From Arthrobacter yangruifuii (GTDB taxonomy: Bacteria; Actinomycetota; Actinomycetes; Actinomycetales; Micrococcaceae): 64,000 nucleotides of DNA. A program made the position numbers and the translations under genes. Positions 59,018 through 64,000 of the stretch are shown one piece after another. The DNA lies in contig NZ_VTFX01000005.1 of NCBI RefSeq assembly GCF_009192775.1, positions 434,001-498,000 of the forward strand, given 5' to 3'. The notes beneath the pieces were generated by a model. The model saw only the letters and a list, made by a program, of their open reading frames with translations. It did no database searches and was not told the DNA's origin. Position 1 is the stretch's first letter, and the number at the start of each line of letters is the position of its first letter.

Positions 59018-60000
59018 TGAGCAGCGAAATCACCGCACAAGGTGAAAAGAAGCTTGTCCTTGCCACCGGCCGGGCACATCCGGAGCTGGCCGAGGAGATT
59101 GCACGCTGTCTTGACACGGATCTGCTGCCGCTGGCGGCCTATGACTTCGCAAACGGCGAGATCTATGTCCGTCCCGGTGAGAGTGTCCGCGGCACCGACG
59201 CCTTCGTCATCCAGGCACACCCGGCACCGATGAATAACTGGCTGATGGAACAGCTGATCACCGTCGACGCCCTGAAGCGGGCCTCCGCCAAGCGGATTAC
59301 CGTGGTTTCACCGTTCTACCCGTACGCCCGGCAGGACAAGAAGGGCCGCGGCCGCGAACCGATTTCGGCCCGCCTGATTGCGGATCTGTACAAGACCGCC
59401 GGCGCGGACCGCATCATGAGCGTGGATCTGCACACCTCCCAGATCCAGGGCTTCTTCGACGGCCCCGTGGACCACCTGATGGCCATTCCGCTGCTGGCCG
59501 ACTACATCCGCACCCGCGTTGACGTTTCCAACGTCACCGTGGTGTCGCCGGATACCGGCCGCGTCCGCGTCGCCGAGCAGTGGGCCGAACGCCTTGGCGG
59601 TTCCCCGCTGGCCTTCGTGCACAAGAGCCGGGACCTGACCGTCCCCAACCAGGCAGTGTCCAAGCAGGTTGTGGGCCAGGTCCAGGGCCGCACCTGCGTG
59701 CTGATCGATGACATGATCGACACCGGCGGCACCATCGCCGGCGCTGTCCGCGTGCTCAAGGAGGCCGGCGCCAAGGACGTCATCATTGCGGCCACCCACG
59801 CAGTGTTCTCCGATCCGGCCGCACGGACCCTTGCCGAGTCCGGCGCCCGCGAGGTAGTGGTCACCAACACCCTGCCGATCCCGGCCGCCAAGCGCTTCGA
59901 GCAGCTGACCGTGCTGTCGATCGCTCCGCTGATTGCCCGGGCCATCAAGGAGGTCTTCGAAGACGGATCCGTCACGAGCCTCTTCGACGGCAAGGCCTAG
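59017..60000 (+). CDS. prs: Ribose-phosphate diphosphokinase
   Basis: 327-residue PRPP synthase supplying purine, pyrimidine, histidine, tryptophan and, in actinobacteria, decaprenyl-phosphoryl-arabinose routes. Motifs: the YPYARQDKKGRGREPISARL flexible loop and the PRPP-binding VLIDDMIDTGGTIAGA. Length is normal. Coupled to glmU and ended by a 16-pair hairpin. Confidence 0.96.
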   Translation: MSSEITAQGEKKLVLATGRAHPELAEEIARCLDTDLLPLAAYDFANGEIYVRPGESVRGTDAFVIQAHPAPMNNWLMEQLITVDALKRASAKRITVVSPFYPYARQDKKGRGREPISARLIADLYKTAGADRIMSVDLHTSQIQGFFDGPVDHLMAIPLLADYIRTRVDVSNVTVVSPDTGRVRVAEQWAERLGGSPLAFVHKSRDLTVPNQAVSKQVVGQVQGRTCVLIDDMIDTGGTIAGAVRVLKEAGAKDVIIAATHAVFSDPAARTLAESGAREVVVTNTLPIPAAKRFEQLTVLSIAPLIARAIKEVFEDGSVTSLFDGKA

Positions 60001-60030
60001 GCCCTCACCGCACGGCTTGACCGTCCGACC

Positions 60031-60076
60031 GTCCGCCCGTCCGAACCCGGCCCTGCCGCCGTTCGGGCGGGCGGAC
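60031..60076 (+). terminator. Terminator of glmU-prs
   Basis: Sixteen-base arms (60031-60046 and 60061-60076) with one G-T pair and a 14-base loop, 30 bases after the prs stop. Confidence 0.75.
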
Positions 60077-60083
60077 TTGTACT

Positions 60084-60091
60084 GCTAATAT
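60084..60091 (+). promoter_or_regulatory. Extended -10 promoter of rplY
   Basis: GCTAATAT, with TG at 60083-60084 giving the extended -10 form TG-N-TAATAT. Transcription would start near 60098 and leave a leader of about 185 bases. No good -35 is seen. Confidence 0.5.
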
Positions 60092-60120
60092 TGAAAAAGA
60101 TGCCTAGGCGAGGGAGCGGC

Positions 60121-60205
60121 CCGGAGAATTCCGGACGAACTCCGTTATCGACGGTGGCTGGCAACTTCTGAACCGCACGAGGGACCGCAGTCCGGTCCGT
60201 GCGGT
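60121..60205 (+). promoter_or_regulatory. Folded leader of rplY
   Basis: Two hairpins: ccgga-gaat-tccgg (60121-60134), and accgcacg (60172-60179) pairing with cgtgcggt (60198-60205) around an inner GGACC/GGTCC stem. A ribosomal-protein or nucleotide-responsive leader is possible; no known class was recognised. Confidence 0.4.
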
Positions 60206-60282
60206 GCATTGTTCCGAAACCGGCGCCTACGCCCCAGGGAAGCCGTCACGGCAACCACGGAACACCATTTACAGGAGTAGCA

Positions 60283-60891
60283 ATGTCTGAGCAGAAGCTC
60301 GCAGGAACCGCCCGCACCGAGTTCGGCAAGGGCGCAGCCCGCAAGGCCCGCGTCGCCGGCCAGATCCCCGCAGTTATCTACGGCCACGGCGCCGATGTCC
60401 TGCACATCCTGCTGCCGGCCAAGGCCACCACGCTGGCCGTCCGCACCTCCAACGCCCTGCTGGAAATCGACGTCGACGGCGAGTCCCACCTGGCTCTGGC
60501 CCGCGACATCCAGCGCGACCCGATCAAGCAGATCATCGAGCACATCGACCTCCTGACCGTCCGCAAGGGCGAAAAGGTCGAGGTTGAGGTCAACGTCCAC
60601 GTTGAAGGCGAACTGGCCGCAGGCGAATCCGTCTTCAACCAGGAAGCAAACACCGTCCTGGTTGCCGCCGACGCCACCAACCTGCCGGAGACCATTGTCG
60701 TCAACATCGAAGGCCGTACGGCCGGCGAGCACATCTACGCCAAGGATCTGGAACTGCCCTCCGGCGTCGAGCTGCTGCTGGACCCGGAGACCATGATCAT
60801 CAACATCTCCGAATCCACCGTCCAGGATCTGGGCGCTCCCTCCGACGAGCAGGTTGCCGTGGCAGCCGCTGAAGTCGGCGCCGAAGTCTAA
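60283..60891 (+). CDS. rplY: 50S ribosomal protein L25 / general stress protein Ctc
   Basis: 202-residue long-form L25 (CTC type) that binds 5S rRNA. The N-terminal L25 domain begins AGTARTEFGKGAARKARVAGQIPAVIYGHG, followed by the TL5/CTC C-terminal beta domain. The acidic tail ends AAAEVGAEV. The ATG at 60283 has CAGGAG six bases upstream. pth follows after 67 bases on the same strand, an arrangement conserved in actinobacteria. Confidence 0.95.
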   Translation: MSEQKLAGTARTEFGKGAARKARVAGQIPAVIYGHGADVLHILLPAKATTLAVRTSNALLEIDVDGESHLALARDIQRDPIKQIIEHIDLLTVRKGEKVEVEVNVHVEGELAAGESVFNQEANTVLVAADATNLPETIVVNIEGRTAGEHIYAKDLELPSGVELLLDPETMIINISESTVQDLGAPSDEQVAVAAAEVGAEV

Positions 60892-60958
60892 CCAGCTTCG
60901 GGCGTCTGCTCCTGAGGAACGGAGCCGTCCGGTTCTTAGCGAAGGAGCAGTACCCGTA

Positions 60959-61546
60959 GTGAACAGCAACACCTGGCTTGTAGCCGGGCTCGGAAACCCC
61001 GGGCCCGGCTACAGCCGTAACCGGCACAATATCGGCGCCATGGTCCTCGACGAGCTGGCCACGCGCATGGGCGGGAAATTCAAGACGCACCGCTCACACG
61101 CCTCCATTGTGGAGGGACGCCTCGGCATCGGCGGTCCGCGGGTGGTGCTGGCCAAGCCGCTGACCTACATGAACCTGTCCGGCGGGCCGGTCTCATCCCT
61201 GGCCCGTTTCTTCGACATCGACCCGGAGCATGTCGTGGCGGTGCATGACGAGATTGACATTCCGTTCAACACCGTCCGGCTCAAGCTCGGCGGGGGAGAG
61301 GGCGGACACAACGGCCTCCGGGATATCAGCAAGGCCCTGGGCACCAAGGATTATCTCCGGGTCCGAGTGGGCGTCGGCCGTCCGCCGGGGCGCATGGACA
61401 CCGCGGACTACGTCCTGAAGGACTTTTCCGGCACCGAAGCCAAGGAGCTGCCGTTCCTCGTGGACGACGCCGCCGACGCCGTGGAGCTGCTCCTGACGGA
61501 GGGCCTGACGGCTGCCCAGCAGAAGTTCCACAGCGCGGGCGCCTGA
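60959..61546 (+). CDS. pth: Peptidyl-tRNA hydrolase
   Basis: 195-residue enzyme that releases peptidyl-tRNA dropped from ribosomes. The active-site region VAGLGNPGPGYSRNRHNIGAMVLDEL includes the catalytic histidine, with KPLTYMNLSGGPV and VHDEIDIPFNTVRLKLGGGEGGHNGLRDI following. The GTG at 60959 matches the family start; AAGGAG lies about 11 bases upstream. Last gene of the rplY-pth unit. Confidence 0.95.
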   Translation: MNSNTWLVAGLGNPGPGYSRNRHNIGAMVLDELATRMGGKFKTHRSHASIVEGRLGIGGPRVVLAKPLTYMNLSGGPVSSLARFFDIDPEHVVAVHDEIDIPFNTVRLKLGGGEGGHNGLRDISKALGTKDYLRVRVGVGRPPGRMDTADYVLKDFSGTEAKELPFLVDDAADAVELLLTEGLTAAQQKFHSAGA

Positions 61547-61608
61547 CCCGCAGGCACTAGGTAGCACCGGACCGGAATGGAGTAGTTTTCCAGCGACGGG
61601 AATAGCGG

Positions 61609-61628
61609 GGAACCATTGTTATGGTTCC
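61609..61628. repeat. Perfect hairpin after pth
   Basis: GGAACCAT (61609-61616), loop TGTT, ATGGTTCC (61621-61628). Lies 62 bases after the pth stop. Could be an operator or an RNA stem. Confidence 0.5.
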
Positions 61629-61672
61629 GTTGCCCGGCCTAAAATGGAACCAGCCTTCAGGGCTCCCAAAGC

Positions 61673-61737
61673 GGGGCCGACGTCGGGAGGCCTCCGAGAC
61701 TGGGCCACCCCCATCCCGGCGTCGGTCCCTTATTTTC
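61673..61737 (+). terminator. Terminator-like hairpin downstream of pth
   Basis: Sixteen-base arms (61673-61688 and 61714-61729) with two G-T pairs, an inner GGCC stem in the loop, and TTATTTT directly after. Confidence 0.6.
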
Positions 61738-61799
61738 CCGCTGCATCATCCACCGTGTTGCGTCGTCACCGAGTTCCTCAGCCACGGTGCTGCAGACTC

Positions 61800-61859
61800 C
61801 ACAGCCGTGCCCGTCTAAAGACATTTGCCCCGCATTGTCCCTAGACGCGCACGGCTGTG
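61800..61859. repeat. Long inverted repeat upstream of AAA+ regulator
   Basis: Seventeen-base arms CACAGCCGTGCCCGTCT (61800-61816) and its complement (61843-61859), 16 of 17 matching, with a 26-base loop. A competing CACGG/CCGTG pairing is available with the segment from 61784. No T tract. Confidence 0.65.
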
Positions 61860-61947
61860 CCCCGTATGCTCCTTTTCCTAAGCAGTTGCTGCCGTGGAGT
61901 CCAATTCCGGATCCCATGCGGGCTTTGTGGGGGGCGTGGGCCGGTCA

Positions 61948-64000
61948 ATGGAGAGTTCGTCACCTGTTGTTGAGCTGATCGGGCGGGACGAGGTTCTTGA
62001 CGGGCTTTGTGCGGATCTGATTGCCGGCAGGCCGGGAGCCGTCATTCTGGGCGGTGCGGGCGTCGGGAAGACTGCCGTGCTTCGCGCCGTAGCAGACCGT
62101 CTCCAGGAGAACTTCCGCATTGTTCCGGTACGCGGCACCGCTATTTCCGCCCGGACCCCGTACGGTGCGCTGGCCTTCCTCCTCAGCTACGTGCCCGAAG
62201 GCGCCGAGCAGGATCCGCTGCAGCTGCTCCAGGAACTGAACCGCTCCCTTTCCTCGCGCACCGGACAGGGCCGGGTCCTGGTCCTGGTGGATAACGCGGA
62301 CCGGCTGGACCGGTTCTCCATCATGGTTCTGTCCCAGCTGCTGCGGCGGGGGAATATCGCCGTGCTGGCCACCGCCTCAAGGCACTCGGAAATCAGTGAA
62401 GAGCTGGTCCGGCTGTGGAGCGAGGGACTGCTGGAGCGGGTGGAACTGGATCCGCTGACCGAGCGGGAGACCCGCCTGCTCATGCAGCAGCTCCTCGGCG
62501 GGCAGGTGTCCTCCCTCGCTGCAGGCACCATGTGGCGGGAAAGCGAAGGCAATCCGTTGCTGGTCAGGCTTCTGACCCCCGCCCAGGTCCATCACGGCAC
62601 CCTTGCTCTTCGGGATGCCGTCTGGGTCCGCATTGCTGCCTTCGTCCACACCGGGGAAGTCAGTGAAGTGCTGGGCAAGGTGCTGGGCAGGCTGGGCACA
62701 GCCGAACGGCGGCTGGTGGAGATCCTTGCTCAATGCGTGAGCCTGCCCCTGTCCAGTGTCCTGGCATTTCTGCCGGCTTCGCGGGTGGATGCCCTGGAGG
62801 AACAGCAGATCATTTCCGTAGCCGGCAGTCCGGCGGCCGTCAGGCTCAGGGGACGGGCCCCGGGAACGGTCATCGCGGAGAGTATTCCGCCGGGGCGTAA
62901 ACGGAAACTGTGGGAAGACACGTCCGCGCTGGTGAACGCCGAAGATCTCGATGGTGAGGAACTGATGGCGTACGTGGGCTGGACACTGTCCTGCGGGGAG
63001 GAGGTTCCTCCGGCGGAGATTCTTCGTGCAGCGCGTGCCGCCAACAGGCGCGCGGACCCGGCGGCGGCGCTCCGGTTCGTCCGGACGGTGCCCCGGGACC
63101 GGCGCAGCCAGGAACTGGTCCTTGAAGAGGTTCGTGCCCTGCACCTGGCCGGGCACCTCCCGGAGGCTGTCCGCGTCCTGCAGGACGCGGAGCCGCAGCT
63201 GGTCCCGCAGGAGCGTTCCAGCTATGTTCCGCTGATGCTGCTGCATGTCCGGACCCAGGCCCGCCTGCCGGGGTCCGGAGATCCCCTGCAGACACTGGCA
63301 GCTGTGGAAGTATCGTGCCCGGCGGAGGGTGAGCACCCTGAGCTGGAAGCGGCAGTGGTTATGGCCCGGAGTGCGCTGGCGGCGGACGGGGGCTGTGTCC
63401 GGGACGTGCCGGACCGCCTCGCGGAGCTTGCCGGGGACAGTGCCCTGACTCCGTTCACCCGGATGGAGGCCGCAGCGCTGCACGCGCACGTGCTTGCCCT
63501 GACCGGACGGAACTCTGAAGCACTGCAGGTCCTGAAGCGGTTGGGTCCGCCGGAGAACTACGCCGTCCACCCCGGGAATGCGGGGGAGGTCTGCACCCGT
63601 ATTTTCGATGCCTACATCCTCACCGGTGAGCTCGGCCTGGCGGCGGACTTTGTTCGTTCCTTTGATGACCTTGGTGTCCGGCCGTCCTATCAGGGTGCCG
63701 CCGGCGAGCTGGCCGTGGCCGTCCTCGCGGCCTGGCAGGGGCAGGACCGTGCAGCCCGGGATGCGCTCGCCGGCGCCATGGCGCAGCTCCGGTTTGACGA
63801 CCCGCAGGATATGCTGCCGCTCGCGCGGGTCCTTTCGGCATACGTCCGCCGCGAACAGCATCCGGAGGCGGCGGGACTGCCCGGACAGCAGAAGGCGGCA
63901 GGCAGGCGGCCGGGATATGCCAAGGATTTCCTGCTCCGCTATTTTTCCGTTCTCACCGACACCACCGACGACGCCGTTCCCCGTCTACGCGCTGAAGCGG
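61948..64000 (+). CDS. Large AAA+ (STAND/LuxR-type) regulator, 3'-truncated
   Basis: The frame is open from the ATG at 61948 to the window end (684 residues seen). The N-terminal ATPase has Walker A GGAGVGKTAV (about residues 34-43) and Walker B VLVLVDNADRL (about 110-120), then a winged-helix-like segment and a long helical-repeat region. This is the layout of large LuxR-family (LAL/MalT-type) regulators, whose DNA-binding HTH is at the far C-terminus and would lie outside the window. The DNA-binding part is therefore not seen. It sits downstream of pth, where M. tuberculosis and many relatives differ. Confidence 0.75.
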   Translation, partial: MESSSPVVELIGRDEVLDGLCADLIAGRPGAVILGGAGVGKTAVLRAVADRLQENFRIVPVRGTAISARTPYGALAFLLSYVPEGAEQDPLQLLQELNRSLSSRTGQGRVLVLVDNADRLDRFSIMVLSQLLRRGNIAVLATASRHSEISEELVRLWSEGLLERVELDPLTERETRLLMQQLLGGQVSSLAAGTMWRESEGNPLLVRLLTPAQVHHGTLALRDAVWVRIAAFVHTGEVSEVLGKVLGRLGTAERRLVEILAQCVSLPLSSVLAFLPASRVDALEEQQIISVAGSPAAVRLRGRAPGTVIAESIPPGRKRKLWEDTSALVNAEDLDGEELMAYVGWTLSCGEEVPPAEILRAARAANRRADPAAALRFVRTVPRDRRSQELVLEEVRALHLAGHLPEAVRVLQDAEPQLVPQERSSYVPLMLLHVRTQARLPGSGDPLQTLAAVEVSCPAEGEHPELEAAVVMARSALAADGGCVRDVPDRLAELAGDSALTPFTRMEAAALHAHVLALTGRNSEALQVLKRLGPPENYAVHPGNAGEVCTRIFDAYILTGELGLAADFVRSFDDLGVRPSYQGAAGELAVAVLAAWQGQDRAARDALAGAMAQLRFDDPQDMLPLARVLSAYVRREQHPEAAGLPGQQKAAGRRPGYAKDFLLRYFSVLTDTTDDAVPRLRAEA

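Larger units (their letters stand above)
61547..61947. other. 401-base intergenic region with three strong inverted repeats
   Basis: No gene seen. It contains a small perfect hairpin (61609-61628), the terminator-like hairpin at 61673-61737 and a long inverted repeat at 61800-61859. The last 90 bases form the leader or promoter of the AAA+ regulator. Confidence 0.6.

Overview
The window is a stretch of ordinary chromosome from a high-G+C actinobacterium, most likely an Arthrobacter-type member of the Micrococcaceae. The lineage call rests on mycothiol S-conjugate amidase, a WhiB regulator, class II fructose bisphosphatase, an RpfB-type resuscitation factor, a FemABX peptidoglycan-bridge enzyme, frequent GTG starts, and many starts placed 6-8 bases behind a TANNNT box (leaderless mRNAs). 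Gene order follows several Mycobacterium tuberculosis blocks recalled from knowledge: the greA-mca-phoH2-fum-glpX block, the purE/purK/GtrA/LCP/whiB2/manA/sahH block, and the pmt-rsmI-tatD-rpfB-ksgA-ispE and glmU-prs-rplY-pth blocks. No insertion sequence, prophage, CRISPR array or rRNA was seen. There is one tRNA, tRNA-Gln(TTG).

Layout. 1-17 kb holds the end of ilvA, a rhomboid protease, greA, DUF4307, mca, a small membrane protein, a YyaL-type thioredoxin-fold protein, a PAQR protein, a short-chain Z-isoprenyl synthase, PIN-PhoH, a prepilin peptidase, a Nudix hydrolase, a TetR-controlled drug exporter, fumC, carbonic anhydrase, DUF4245 and glpX. 17-35 kb is a cell-envelope and precursor region: FemABX transferase, manA, an LCP ligase, purE/purK, GtrA, TIGR03089, WhiB, a very large GT2 glycosyltransferase coupled to DUF5719, a metallopeptidase-like protein, DUF3499, Trm112, ahcY, RDD and SpoIIM. 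35-43 kb holds a DUF1461 (Lit-like) membrane protein with a long acidic extension, an acyl-CoA ligase, protein O-mannosyltransferase, rsmI and a succinate-semialdehyde dehydrogenase. 43-48 kb is a MoxR-DUF58-transglutaminase operon. 48-56 kb holds tatD, rpfB with a strongly folded 5' leader, an HTH-TPR regulator, rsmA, ispE and an ABC-F protein. 56-64 kb holds a TetR-Nudix fusion, tRNA-Gln, glmU-prs, rplY-pth and the 5' part of a large AAA+ regulator that runs off the end.

How the genes work together. Much of the region serves the envelope: UDP-GlcNAc (glmU), isoprenoids (ispE, Z-isoprenyl synthase), mannose precursors (manA), a mannosyltransferase (PMT), attachment of wall polymers (LCP), bridge peptides (FemABX), lipid-linked sugar export (GtrA and GT2, inferred) and remodelling (RpfB). 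A second theme is ribosome and RNA maintenance (rsmA, rsmI, pth, L25, ABC-F, PhoH-PIN, Trm112).

The points most worth a second look are: the TetR-Nudix single-chain fusion; four consecutive hairpins ahead of rpfB, together with an antisense gene separating rpfB from rsmA-ispE; the Lit-like protein with its acidic extension; at least 17 candidate leaderless promoters, including an overlapping divergent pair between PMT and rsmI; and several unassigned operator-like palindromes. I found no clearly new defence system or biosynthetic cluster.
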